DNA of 28,249 bases from IMG/VR virus record IMGVR_UViG_3300022821_000086, positions 1 through 28,249 of that record. One strand, given 5' to 3'. The notes under the pieces are model-generated. The model had not been told where the DNA came from. It made no database searches and saw only the letters and a list, made by a program, of their open reading frames with translations. Made by a program: the position numbers and the translations under genes. Each line of letters starts with the position of its first letter. The first letter of the stretch is position 1. This document shows positions 5,218-12,206 of this stretch, in pieces. The DNA is from a virus.

Positions 5218-5415
5218 CTACTTACTCAAAGATGCCGTGTCTACTTTATATTCATCCTCATCAATATATTCAACAACCATAAACGCCGGCCTTAAGCTAA
5301 CCTCGTCAATGTAAGATTCTAAATCACAAATTACATAGCTACCCCATGCAATTACAACCGCAAATAAAACTAAAACGCCACTGATTAACTGAAACTTTCT
5401 ATTAGTATTCATCAT
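5218..5415 (-). CDS. Small single-span inner-membrane protein
   Basis: 65 aa (63 if the second ATG at 5412 is used, which fits the AAGGA spacing better). A short basic N-terminus (MMNTNRKFQ) is followed by a hydrophobic span, residues about 10-30 (LISGVLVLFAVVIAWGSYVI), then an acidic, presumably periplasmic tail. Its start overlaps the stop of the lipoprotein gene, so the two are coupled and may act together in the envelope. A lysis or spanin role is possible but the tail is short for an i-spanin; superinfection exclusion is another option. Unknown. Confidence 0.6.
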   Translation of the reverse strand: MMNTNRKFQLISGVLVLFAVVIAWGSYVICDLESYIDEVSLRPAFMVVEYIDEDEYKVDTASLSK

Positions 5416-5705
5416 CTTCCTTTGTGATTGTAAACGCGTGGGCGTGAGTGCCGGCGTGCTTTTCTTTCCTGATGCTTGTTAATCATGTGGTCTGTTGCTC
5501 GATGCGCAACCGCTCCTGCAGTTCCAGCGGCAGCACCTGCTACCGCCGCGCCCGCCATGTGTTCCATCATGCCGCCACCGCTTGAACGTTGCTCTGTGAC
5601 CTCCGTACGGCTTCCGTCTTCATTTGTTACAGTGCGAACTTGCTGGGGTTGCTGTTGGCAACTTGCGAGTAAAAGCAAGGTGGGTAAAAATACCGTATAT
5701 CTCAT
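5412..5705 (-). CDS. Small lipoprotein with glycine/alanine-rich segment
   Basis: 97 aa. A lipoprotein signal peptide begins MRYTVFLPTLLLLASC with lipobox LAS-C at residues 13-16; Gln follows the cysteine, which suggests outer-membrane sorting. Then comes a Gln-rich spacer, a charged stretch (NEDGSRTEVTEQRSS), a small-residue segment AGAAVAGAAAGTAGAV like a glycine zipper, and a basic His/Arg-rich tail. AGGAG is 8 nt before the ATG. Early-expressed phage lipoproteins often block superinfection by masking receptors; that is inference here. An o-spanin is a less likely alternative because the lysozyme is far away in another operon. Confidence 0.7.
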   Translation of the reverse strand: MRYTVFLPTLLLLASCQQQPQQVRTVTNEDGSRTEVTEQRSSGGGMMEHMAGAAVAGAAAGTAGAVAHRATDHMINKHQERKARRHSRPRVYNHKGR

Positions 5706-5708
5706 ATC

Positions 5709-5894
5709 TTAAGCTCCTGTGTTAACGTCCTTTGGGGGGTAGTTATCCGCTTCCCCCATTAATTCACGCAAAAAAACTTCGACAACATGGATCTCTGCAA
5801 TCGTAAAAAATGCCTCACCCACACCTCTGTCATGCATTGAATTTGCAATCTTCTGCAGTAACTGCTCAGATTTCACGTGTATATCGAGCTCCAT
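5709..5894 (-). CDS. Hypothetical protein (61 aa)
   Basis: Acidic, mostly helical protein beginning MELDIHVKSEQLLQKIANSM, with ITAEIHVVEVF-like hydrophobic helix in the middle and a Pro/Asp C-terminus. AGGGAT precedes the ATG. It lies 3 nt before the lipoprotein gene and 24 nt after the 73-aa gene. No family recognised. Likely co-transcribed from the Cro/CsrA promoter. Confidence 0.55.
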   Translation of the reverse strand: MELDIHVKSEQLLQKIANSMHDRGVGEAFFTIAEIHVVEVFLRELMGEADNYPPKDVNTGA

Positions 5895-5918
5895 AACATA
5901 TCCCTGTTTTGGTGCAGG

Positions 5919-6140
5919 TTAAATGTAAAGCTCACCGCACTTGATGCATTTTATCTTGTTTCGATAATATTCGTCCGAGGCCACATGATGGCATTTTTCA
6001 TCACTTAATGCCGATGCTACTGCGTCAAATCTCCCTAGTAGCGCGTGATTGCGTATAATTAACGAATGACACATATCCTCTATCTTCTCGATTCTCTTTT
6101 CTAAATTTAAGAGTGCGTGCAATATAGTTTCATTATTCAT
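5919..6140 (-). CDS. Hypothetical protein with coiled coil and C-terminal CxxC
   Basis: 73 aa. The first 35 residues (ETILHALLNLEKRIEKIEDM) look like a short coiled coil. The end carries a CxxC (KCIKCGELYI), and CHH earlier (KCHHVASDEYY), which together could form one zinc site C-H/H-C-C. The GGAG before the ATG is 10 nt away. The function is unknown. It follows csrA in the operon. Confidence 0.55.
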   Translation of the reverse strand: MNNETILHALLNLEKRIEKIEDMCHSLIIRNHALLGRFDAVASALSDEKCHHVASDEYYRNKIKCIKCGELYI

Positions 6141-6179
6141 CCGTAAAACTCTCCGCTATTGATGTGTTTGTTAGGTCAA

Positions 6180-6368
6180 TCATTTCACGCCCAACCTATT
6201 GCCCTTATCATCAAACTCATGCGCAATTTCACGACGCACAATTGATATATTTTTGGGCGCTTGTATCCCGATTCTATAGCTCCCGTAACTATCTCGACCC
6301 ATCACGCTAACCACAATATCGTCACCTATCAAAATATCTTGCCCTTTTTTCCTACTTAACATCAACAT
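6180..6368 (-). CDS. csrA: Phage-encoded CsrA/RsmA translational regulator
   Basis: 62 aa, the normal size of this RNA-binding homodimer that binds GGA motifs in mRNA leaders and usually blocks ribosome access. It starts MLMLSRKKGQDILIGDDIVV, matching the first strands of CsrA (MLILTRRVGETLMIGD in E. coli), then RIGIQAPKNISIVRREI, with the arginine that contacts RNA conserved (VHREEI in E. coli). The ATG at 6368 has AGGAG 6-7 nt upstream; a longer frame from 6392 is rejected. It follows the Cro-like gene by 14 nt. Its own operon holds two GGA-loop hairpins at 5094-5163, possible targets. Confidence 0.92.
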   Translation of the reverse strand: MLMLSRKKGQDILIGDDIVVSVMGRDSYGSYRIGIQAPKNISIVRREIAHEFDDKGNRLGVK

Positions 6369-6382
6369 AATCTTCTCCTTGT

Positions 6383-6556
6383 TTAATCCCATACTGCTTT
6401 TAATTTGCCATTGGTTGCGCGCTCAATCTTTAGCTGCGAGAAAGTCGGAACAAACCCACGCTTCATCCAGTTTTCAAAGCTATTTGCTGACATGCCGGTG
6501 GATTTTTGGAATTTATAGCCAGTCCCGTAAAATGCTTTAACCTCTTCTGTCGTCAT
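6383..6556 (-). CDS. Cro-like small DNA-binding repressor
   Basis: 57 aa, starting MTTEEVKAFYGTGYKFQKST. Residues about 3-45 form a helix-turn-helix: VKAFYGTGYKFQKSTGMSAN then SFENWMKRG and a basic FSQLKIERATNGKL. This matches the layout of phage Cro/YdaS-type regulators, which start with a helix that names an asymmetric operator and finish with a turn and strand. It is the first gene of the leftward early operon, next to divergent overlapping promoters, where Cro sits in lambdoid phages. The ribosome-binding site GGGAG lies about 9 nt upstream. A CI-type partner is not seen in this window. Confidence 0.75.
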   Translation of the reverse strand: MTTEEVKAFYGTGYKFQKSTGMSANSFENWMKRGFVPTFSQLKIERATNGKLKAVWD

Positions 6557-6582
6557 CTTTTATTCTCCCGATGTGTAAGGTA

Positions 6583-6611
6583 ATGATATATTAAGTGTTG
6601 ACATATTACAA
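6583..6611 (-). promoter_or_regulatory. Leftward early promoter
   Basis: Minus strand TTGTAA (6611-6606), 17-nt spacer, TATCAT (6588-6583), 27 nt upstream of the Cro-like gene. Its -35 lies within the spacer of the divergent rightward promoter, so binding of polymerase at one should exclude the other. Confidence 0.6.
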
Positions 6612-6626
6612 GCGCCATATTATAAT
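6598..6626 (+). promoter_or_regulatory. Consensus rightward early promoter
   Basis: TTGACA (6598-6603), exactly 17 nt, TATAAT (6621-6626): a perfect sigma-70 promoter. A CGTCG-AATC-CGACG hairpin or operator (6634-6647) lies in the 5' leader before the ribosome-binding site of the 141-aa gene. The -35 flank TGTTGACATAT is identical to that at 1395-1405. Confidence 0.88.
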
Positions 6627-6667
6627 GATTGCACGTCGAATCCGACGCTAATAAAGAGGATGTTGAT

Positions 6668-7093
6668 ATGAACCAGGACATGAGGCAGGAATGGGAATTA
6701 CATGATAGAGAAAATAGTTTGTCTGACAATATTGAGCGCTTGCAGCTATTAAGGTCTAAGATTAAGACTTTAGAGGTTGAAGAAAAAGGTTTGGTTGAGT
6801 CGATAATATGTGATATTGGCCACATGCACAAAGGCGAGCGAACCTATCAAGTGGGCACCATGGCGGTTACTTGTAAAGCGCCTGTTATTTTAGCGTTAGA
6901 TAAAAAAGCGTATGAGTCGGGTGATGTGTTTTTAGAAGAAGAGTTCGATCCGATTGAGCGCGGTGTTTCTTATAAAGTAAATCGCTCCAAGTATTTGTCA
7001 ATGATGGAGATTGCTCCTCAGCGTGTTCGCATGGCATTGGACATGTTGATTACTGAGAAAGATGGCAAGAAAAACGTTTCCATTAAGTTTTAG
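6668..7093 (+). CDS. Conserved early protein upstream of the Sak4-like ATPase
   Basis: 141 aa. A long coiled-coil-like helix occupies residues 1-45 (ENSLSDNIERLQLLRSKIKT), followed by a beta-rich part (GERTYQVGTMAVTCKAPVI) and a C-terminus with YKVNRSKY and TEKDGKKNVSIKF. The ATG at 6668 is preferred (AGAGGA 8 nt upstream) over an in-frame ATG at 6629. Proteins with this layout are, to my knowledge, found next to phage recombination ATPases, but no function is established for it. First gene of the rightward early operon; 8 nt before the next. Confidence 0.65.
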   Translation: MNQDMRQEWELHDRENSLSDNIERLQLLRSKIKTLEVEEKGLVESIICDIGHMHKGERTYQVGTMAVTCKAPVILALDKKAYESGDVFLEEEFDPIERGVSYKVNRSKYLSMMEIAPQRVRMALDMLITEKDGKKNVSIKF

Positions 7094-7101
7094 GGGCAAT
7101 C

Positions 7102-7770
7102 ATGTCAAATACGGTTTTAGTTATTGGGCCATCTGGCACAGGAAAATCAACATCCATCAGGAATTTAGACCCAAAGACTACGTTTATTATTAGTGTTCTA
7201 GAGAAGCCCCTGCCGTTTAGGGGTTACAAGAACATTTATAAACCAATTTCTGGATGGGATGATAGGAAGGGTAACTATTATCGCTCAGATAACTGGGCAA
7301 AAGTGATTAAATGCATTCGCTTGGTCAGTGAATCGAGGCCAGAAATAACAACCATTATTATAGATGATGCCCATTTTTTAATGGCTAATGAGTTCATGAA
7401 TCGAGCGACAGAAAAGGGTTTTGAGCGCTTCAGTGAGATTGCACAGCACATGTGGTTAGTGATGAATAACTTAACAGCTGCCCGCGATGATTTAACCTGT
7501 TTTGTTTTGTCGCATAGCGAGATAGATAACACAGGGGTATCTAAACCTAAAACTGTTGGAAAGATGTTAGACGACAAGGTGACGCTTGAAGCCATGGTTA
7601 CGGTTGTTTTTCATACTGTGGTCAAAGATGGTGAATATATGTTTTTAACGCAAAATGATGGCAGTCATATTTCAAAAAGTCCAATGGGCATGTTTGATGA
7701 AATTTTAATACCAAACGATTTATTTGAAATAAAAAAAGCAATTGAATCTTACTATAACGAAGGGGAATAA
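7102..7770 (+). CDS. RecA-fold ATPase, Sak4-like recombination protein
   Basis: 222 aa. Walker A GPSGTGKST (residues 9-17), Walker B TTIIIDD (83-89), a following H91 and a sensor-like VLSHSE region (135-140). This is the compact RecA core of phage Sak4-type single-strand annealing proteins, which pair complementary strands in an ATP- and SSB-linked way. The next gene is an SSB-like protein, the usual partner of Sak4. A general AAA phage ATPase (AAA_24 type) is the alternative name for the same fold. No signal or membrane segment. Confidence 0.78.
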   Translation: MSNTVLVIGPSGTGKSTSIRNLDPKTTFIISVLEKPLPFRGYKNIYKPISGWDDRKGNYYRSDNWAKVIKCIRLVSESRPEITTIIIDDAHFLMANEFMNRATEKGFERFSEIAQHMWLVMNNLTAARDDLTCFVLSHSEIDNTGVSKPKTVGKMLDDKVTLEAMVTVVFHTVVKDGEYMFLTQNDGSHISKSPMGMFDEILIPNDLFEIKKAIESYYNEGE

Positions 7771-7772
7771 GC

Positions 7773-8375
7773 ATGGCAGGACTTTGGGCGTCAAGAACGG
7801 GGAAGCCAATTACGGGGAAATTTGAAGATGCAGTTGCGCTTTCATTTGAAATTATACCTGAAGGAACCACGGCATTTGCTGAAATCTTATCAATTAAACT
7901 GGTAGAAAAAGAAGCTACGCAGTACGGTCCCGAGCAAAAGTTTTATGAGATTAGTTGGAAGATAACAGACGGAAGCTTTAAAGGCCGTCAAGTATCCCAG
8001 AAGTTAAAGGTATTTAATGGCACTGACGTTCAGGTGGATAGAAATCTGAATATGTTTAAGCTTGTTATGAATATTTTTGACTTTATTCCCAAGCACGGGA
8101 ATGAGTTGACTGAGTCCGAGTTGGCTCCTATGGTTAGCAAGATTGCAGGTATTAAGATTCGCGAGTGGTCCATGCCTAAAAAAGATGGCAGCGGCATGAT
8201 GGAGGGTAATTTTGTTTCTGAGGTAAGCCCGACAAAAGATTTTAAATGTGAAACAGGTGTGAAAGCTGAAGTGAAGCATGTTACGCCTGATGTTGCCCCG
8301 GGTCCTGATAGTGCATTTTCTCGGGAACGTGACCGACAAAAAGATGAGGTATTAGAGAGCGATATTCCTTTCTAG
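7773..8375 (+). CDS. SSB-like single-strand DNA-binding protein
   Basis: 200 aa. A beta-rich central part (FAEILSIKLVEKEATQYGPE, then FYEISWKITDGSFKGRQVS) fits an OB-fold. The C-terminus is a disordered, charged linker ending ESDIPF, the acidic tip by which SSB proteins recruit partners. It follows the Sak4-like gene by 2 nt. Binding of replication and recombination intermediates is inferred from the tail, fold pattern and neighbour. It is not a close copy of bacterial SSB, so it could also be named a DUF2815-like phage SSB. Confidence 0.68.
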   Translation: MAGLWASRTGKPITGKFEDAVALSFEIIPEGTTAFAEILSIKLVEKEATQYGPEQKFYEISWKITDGSFKGRQVSQKLKVFNGTDVQVDRNLNMFKLVMNIFDFIPKHGNELTESELAPMVSKIAGIKIREWSMPKKDGSGMMEGNFVSEVSPTKDFKCETGVKAEVKHVTPDVAPGPDSAFSRERDRQKDEVLESDIPF

Positions 8376-8392
8376 GGTTCAAGTAAAGTATT

Positions 8393-8408
8393 GGCCGGGA
8401 AACCGGCC
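8393..8408 (+). other. GC-rich stem-loop without T-tract
   Basis: GGCCGG-GAAA-CCGGCC, a GNRA-capped perfect 6-bp stem, lies between the SSB-like gene and the next. It is followed by TTACCTAAGGAATAATT and an ATG, so it is likelier an mRNA-stability or expression-partitioning element than a terminator. Confidence 0.6.
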
Positions 8409-8425
8409 TTACCTAAGGAATAATT

Positions 8426-8611
8426 ATGGATAAAACAGACAGAATCATGCCAGGAATACAGCCGTGGTTTGATAAGGTATGCAGTTCTAAGAATTTCAAA
8501 TTAGCACATATTGCTTTTGATGAAGTATTTCCCGGCGATAAAGACGAGAATTTTGAATCGATTGCAGCATTTTTTTATGCTGCCGGGGTTGCCGATGATG
8601 GGGCTGATTAA
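8426..8611 (+). CDS. Hypothetical small acidic protein
   Basis: 61 aa, beginning MDKTDRIMPGIQPWFDKVCS, acidic, ending AAGVADDGAD. TAAGGAA is 8 nt upstream of the ATG. It lies between the SSB-like and helicase genes, 8 nt before the latter. No motif recognised. Because of the location it may assist recombination or replication; nothing in the sequence shows how. Confidence 0.6.
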   Translation: MDKTDRIMPGIQPWFDKVCSSKNFKLAHIAFDEVFPGDKDENFESIAAFFYAAGVADDGAD

Positions 8612-8619
8612 GGATAAAA

Positions 8620-10326
8620 ATGCCTAAAGTTTTACGTCCCTACCAAGCAAAAGCAGTTGCCGAATGTTGGGCAGAACTCAGGTCATCCAGCAAACCCGTG
8701 TTGCTAATGGCCAGTGTGGGCGCTGGTAAATCGTTGATGCTTAGTTCCATTCTTCGCGATGTTCAAGCAGCCGGCAAGCGTGCTTTGTGCCTCGTTAATA
8801 ATGCCGAACTTGTGCGCAATAACGCCCAAACCTTGATTGACGAGGGTGGTAGCGCGTCCATTTACTGCGCGGCATTGGGTGAAAAAGATTGTTCCGCACC
8901 GGTTGTGTTTGGCACGCCGCAATCAGTGTTAAATGGCATTACTAATGGCTTGGAAATTAGTAAAATAAAATTCAACTTAATTGCAATTGATGAATGCCAT
9001 GCTATTAATTACCATAACCATAGCTCAGCTTTTATGCGTGTCTTGCGACATTACAAACAAACATACGAAGAATTGCGCGTTCTTGGTGCAACTGGTACAG
9101 ATTTCCGATACAAGGGCGAAGCCATTGTTGGCGAAGACTGCCTCTTTAAAACTCAAGTGGGTAATATAACAACCGAAAAACTAATTAATGACGGTTATTT
9201 AGTTAAGCCTGATTTCCAGGTGGATAAGAACTTAGTTATTGATTTTTCCAAGGTGAAGATAAAATCAACGGGGAAGTTTGACCACAAGCAATTGACTGAA
9301 GTTGTTGAGAAAAGTGCGCGGTTGACGGAGCTTATTTGCAAGCAGGTCATCCATATTATGCAAACTGAGGGTAGGCGCGGTGTGTTTTTGTTTGCTACAA
9401 CCAAGAAGCACGCGTATGAGATTTATTCACATTTACCGCCTGAGCAGTCTGCCATTATTTTAGGTGAAACAACTCAAGCAGAGCGAACGAGGATTTTAAA
9501 CGATGCGCGTAACGGTAGTATTAAATATTTGGTTAACATCGCTATCATTAGCGTTGGTGTTGACATACCTTCCTTTGACACAATCGCTTATCTTCGGCCC
9601 ACCGAGAGCCTTGTATTACTTGTACAAACAATGGGACGAGCGTTGCGACTCTCCCCAGCAACGAATAAAACCACTGCCTCGGTGCTCGACTTTGCCGGTA
9701 ACATCGAACGTCATCAGGATTGGGATAACCCGTTAATTCTTGATGCGGTAGAGCAGGCGTTGAATGAGGATATGCCGAGTGTCATTATCTGCCCCGCTTG
9801 CATGCAGATGAACACAGAGACTGCCAGGCGTTGCATTGGCATGACTAACAATAAGCGATGCGAGTACTACTTTGAATTCAAGGCGTGCCCTAACACGTCA
9901 TGCAACGCGCAGAACGATATTGCTTCCAGGCAGTGCCGACTGTGTGAAACTGAGATAATAGACCCCAACGCAAAGCTTAACATAAACTTAACAAAGCCAA
10001 AGGTGAAGATTGTAACGGTGATGAGAATGACGCTTGGTGTATCGGGGGACGCATCGCATTTCCGGGTGAACATAGAATATAAGTGTACTGATGAGTACGG
10101 CCGGCGCACAAGTGTATATGAGGGTTACACGCCAATGAGCGGGAAAGGTAAGAACATTTTTTACGCTAATTTCGTGAAAAAGCATTGCGATAATTCGTCA
10201 GCGTATTACATGCATCTAAATGACATCAGAAAAGTAAAAGAGATGCTAGGCTATGCGTGCGCTCCAAGAACCTTGCACCTAAACATGACAGACCAGGGCG
10301 TTAAGATAAAAAAGAAGTTATTTTAA
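8620..10326 (+). CDS. SF2 (DEAD/DECH-type) helicase with C-terminal zinc ribbons
   Basis: 568 aa. Q-like motif RPYQ (6-9), motif I ASVGAGKS (31-38), motif II DECH (124-127), motif III GATGTD (156-161) and motif VI QTMGRALR (336-343) make it a superfamily 2 nucleic-acid translocase resembling phage helicases near recombination genes (UvsW/RecG-like roles). After the core come two zinc-ribbon-like clusters: C391/C394 with C405/C414, and C423/C428 with C439/C442. The end is a further beta-rich domain to residue 568. Last gene of the rightward early operon; it converges with and overlaps by 4 nt the VRR-NUC gene. Confidence 0.88.
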   Translation: MPKVLRPYQAKAVAECWAELRSSSKPVLLMASVGAGKSLMLSSILRDVQAAGKRALCLVNNAELVRNNAQTLIDEGGSASIYCAALGEKDCSAPVVFGTPQSVLNGITNGLEISKIKFNLIAIDECHAINYHNHSSAFMRVLRHYKQTYEELRVLGATGTDFRYKGEAIVGEDCLFKTQVGNITTEKLINDGYLVKPDFQVDKNLVIDFSKVKIKSTGKFDHKQLTEVVEKSARLTELICKQVIHIMQTEGRRGVFLFATTKKHAYEIYSHLPPEQSAIILGETTQAERTRILNDARNGSIKYLVNIAIISVGVDIPSFDTIAYLRPTESLVLLVQTMGRALRLSPATNKTTASVLDFAGNIERHQDWDNPLILDAVEQALNEDMPSVIICPACMQMNTETARRCIGMTNNKRCEYYFEFKACPNTSCNAQNDIASRQCRLCETEIIDPNAKLNINLTKPKVKIVTVMRMTLGVSGDASHFRVNIEYKCTDEYGRRTSVYEGYTPMSGKGKNIFYANFVKKHCDNSSAYYMHLNDIRKVKEMLGYACAPRTLHLNMTDQGVKIKKKLF

Positions 10327-10706
10327 CAAATGGGTTTGTCGTGGGTGAAATTATCCGTTTTTAAATATATTTTTATAACTTCTTTGCATGCCTCAAAACC
10401 CCACACACAAACCGCCATGTAATTGTTATTTGATTTGCGTTCGAGGAAAGCCACTTGCTCAGGTGATGGTTTGTTTTTTCCGACCTTTAATTCCAGAAAC
10501 AAACCGTGCTTGCCATTTGATGGCACAGCAAGAAAGAAGTCAGAAATACCTCGTTTAACCCCCATCTTTTTTAATTTTCGGCCTTCTTGCTGGCTGCAAC
10601 GCCTTTCGTTGGCGATATGATGTAAATCGTTGGCAAGCTCGGGGTAGTTGTGGTGAAACCAGTTAACAAAGTTAATATGGTCCACCTCTTCGGGCTTAAG
10701 AAGCAT
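10323..10706 (-). CDS. VRR-NUC domain nuclease
   Basis: 127 aa. The core GVKRGISDFFLAVP (49-62) followed by GLFLELKVG (68-76) and PSPEQ (80-84) gives the PD-(D/E)xK-type catalytic set D56, E72-x-K74 with Q84 of VRR-NUC nucleases, which cut branched or flapped DNA. Stand-alone VRR-NUC proteins of this size are common in phages. It overlaps the lysozyme gene by 11 nt and follows it on the minus strand, yet faces the SF2 helicase end-to-end. A role as Holliday-junction or debranching nuclease for packaging substrates is inferred. Confidence 0.88.
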   Translation of the reverse strand: MLLKPEEVDHINFVNWFHHNYPELANDLHHIANERRCSQQEGRKLKKMGVKRGISDFFLAVPSNGKHGLFLELKVGKNKPSPEQVAFLERKSNNNYMAVCVWGFEACKEVIKIYLKTDNFTHDKPIC

Positions 10707-11106
10707 AACCTTCTCTTATCATCACTGCGATATCATTCGCTCTTCCGTGAACCTGTGTAGCCCATTTTGAATCAAGCGCTTCTATTGCTGCTTTTGTATA
10801 GTCATGCTCAGTCAAAGCTGCAATCATTTTCTTAAACCCAAGGAGTCTTGGTAGGCCGATGTTGTAACACATGTTAACGAGCGCGTCCTGGACATTAGGC
10901 GGATGACCGTAGTACCAGTTAAAAGCATGCAATTCTTTCTTGCACATTAAGATATCGTTAGCCAGCATAAACTCAGCTTCTTCACGAGATATACCGCGGT
11001 CGGTTAGATTTCTTCCAAAACCGATACTGTATTTTTCTACTGTGTCGATGTAGAGTTTATTTCTGAATCCTTCGTGTTGTTTGATCCACGCTTCTAAAGA
11101 TTTCAT
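10696..11106 (-). CDS. T4-type lysozyme (endolysin, glycoside hydrolase 24)
   Basis: 136 aa muramidase that cuts peptidoglycan for lysis. The family catalytic layout Glu-8-Asp-5-Thr is present as E12 (HEGFRNKLYID), D21 and position 27, but the threonine is replaced by serine (KYSIGFG). The rest fits the family: DRGISREEAEFML, ALVNMCYNIGLPRL, WATQVHGRANDIAVMI. There is no N-terminal signal or membrane anchor, so a holin is needed for export; none is recognised here. A perfect AGGAGG precedes the ATG. It is coupled to a small membrane protein upstream and VRR-NUC downstream. Confidence 0.93.
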   Translation of the reverse strand: MKSLEAWIKQHEGFRNKLYIDTVEKYSIGFGRNLTDRGISREEAEFMLANDILMCKKELHAFNWYYGHPPNVQDALVNMCYNIGLPRLLGFKKMIAALTEHDYTKAAIEALDSKWATQVHGRANDIAVMIREGYAS

Positions 11107-11128
11107 AACGACCTCCTGTCATTTGTGA

Positions 11129-11287
11129 TTATTCGGGGGATAAGTCTATTTCTACCCCGTTTAGTCTTAACACGGCTTCTGCACCTTGCTCAATCGGGCC
11201 GTCAGATTTACCAGTAAATAAATAAGAACCAAAGCCAACAGCTAATGCCAACGCTATCACGCCACCCTTCATCCATAAAGCTTTCAT
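11129..11287 (-). CDS. Small membrane protein of the lysis cassette
   Basis: 52 aa: MKALWMKGGVIALALAVGFG begins with a basic N-terminus and a single hydrophobic span (residues 8-25), then a short acidic tail (EQGAEAVLRLNGVEIDLSPE). GGGGGAG is just before the ATG, and it lies 22 nt upstream of the lysozyme ATG. One span and the tail do not match a standard class I-III holin with certainty, but location next to endolysin makes a holin or lysis-accessory role possible. No stronger assignment is justified. Confidence 0.65.
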   Translation of the reverse strand: MKALWMKGGVIALALAVGFGSYLFTGKSDGPIEQGAEAVLRLNGVEIDLSPE

Positions 11288-11296
11288 AACTCCCCC

Positions 11297-11320
11297 AAAA
11301 AAAAGCGCCCCGAAGGACGC
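11297..11320 (-). terminator. Rho-independent terminator of the tail-fibre operon
   Basis: Minus strand GCGTCC-TTCG-GGGCGC (11320-11305), a UUCG tetraloop hairpin, is followed by eight T (11304-11297). It lies 6 nt after the stop of the 275-aa fibre gene and just before the small lysis-cassette gene. Confidence 0.92.
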
Positions 11321-11326
11321 AATATT

Positions 11327-12154
11327 TTAAGCCGCAGCGCGTAACAATTGGTAATTAATCACCGCATCTGCACCAGGGTCAGCGCTAAATGTCACTGTTA
11401 ATGTGTTCAACGTTACCGCAGCGCTAATGATTGTCGTGTTGTTTGTACCATCATCAACCATTTGAACGAACGCTAAGTCTGTCGCAGCAGCCCCAGTAAC
11501 CGTAATGACTTCAGCAGCAGCGCCGCCAGCAGTCGTAGGTTGACCAGCAAATACAACGATAGAGCTAGGTGTAATGCCAGATGACAACATAGCTAAGTCA
11601 ATTGCACCCGCTTGAATCGTGGTCGCACCACTTGCGATAATTGCAACATCACCGGACATGGCAACTTCAGTCGCAACAGCAGCAGCACTACCAACCATGA
11701 TTGTTCCGCTAACCATTGGCTCTAATTTGCTTAAAGCAAGGGCAGCAGAAGCAGCAACGTCAGCATTGACAATTACGCCAGCGCCAATAGCAGTTGTACC
11801 ATCTGCAATGATTTCAATATCACCCGACATTGCAACGCCTGTCGCAACGTTTAATGCGGAGCCAACAAATACACGAGCTTCAGTTAATGTTGAGCTGAGT
11901 GAGCCAGGAATTGTTTCAGCAACAAATGCTTGGTCGGCCACACTAAAGGTAAAGAACCCTTCGCCATCACTGTAATTGATAGCAACCAAACAACCTTCTG
12001 GAAAAGTAAACGCGCCGTTGTTTAGTGCTTCAATAACGGTTGATTGACCCGTCCAATAAGCAGCCGTTGTAATCGTTGCTAAACTGTCCGTTGTTGTAAT
12101 GCGAACAATGGTGGGCTCAAAACCCCAATCGTACGAAATAGCTGTAATAGACAT
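11327..12154 (-). CDS. Tail-fibre-like structural protein with repeats
   Basis: 275 aa, Ala/Thr/Val/Gly-rich. The N-terminal third looks globular (SITAISYDWGFEPTIVRITT). The middle has two copies of a motif seen in many phage fibres: VAMSGDIEIIADGTTAIGAG (about 106-125) and VAMSGDVAIIASGATTIQAG (about 163-182). The C-terminal part is beta-rich (VITVTGAAATDLAFVQMVDD, then VTFSADPGADAVINYQLLRA), typical of fibre or capsid-decoration proteins in marine-type podoviruses. Last gene before the terminator. Confidence 0.7.
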   Translation of the reverse strand: MSITAISYDWGFEPTIVRITTTDSLATITTAAYWTGQSTVIEALNNGAFTFPEGCLVAINYSDGEGFFTFSVADQAFVAETIPGSLSSTLTEARVFVGSALNVATGVAMSGDIEIIADGTTAIGAGVIVNADVAASAALALSKLEPMVSGTIMVGSAAAVATEVAMSGDVAIIASGATTIQAGAIDLAMLSSGITPSSIVVFAGQPTTAGGAAAEVITVTGAAATDLAFVQMVDDGTNNTTIISAAVTLNTLTVTFSADPGADAVINYQLLRAAA

Positions 12155-12206
12155 ATTTAAATCCTCTTTAAATTTAATAAATTAGTGCTAGGATGAATGT
12201 TCACCG

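Noticed and set aside
11297-11320. Terminator acting on the plus strand
   Set aside because: The T-tract follows the hairpin only on the minus strand, and the plus strand has no upstream gene there.
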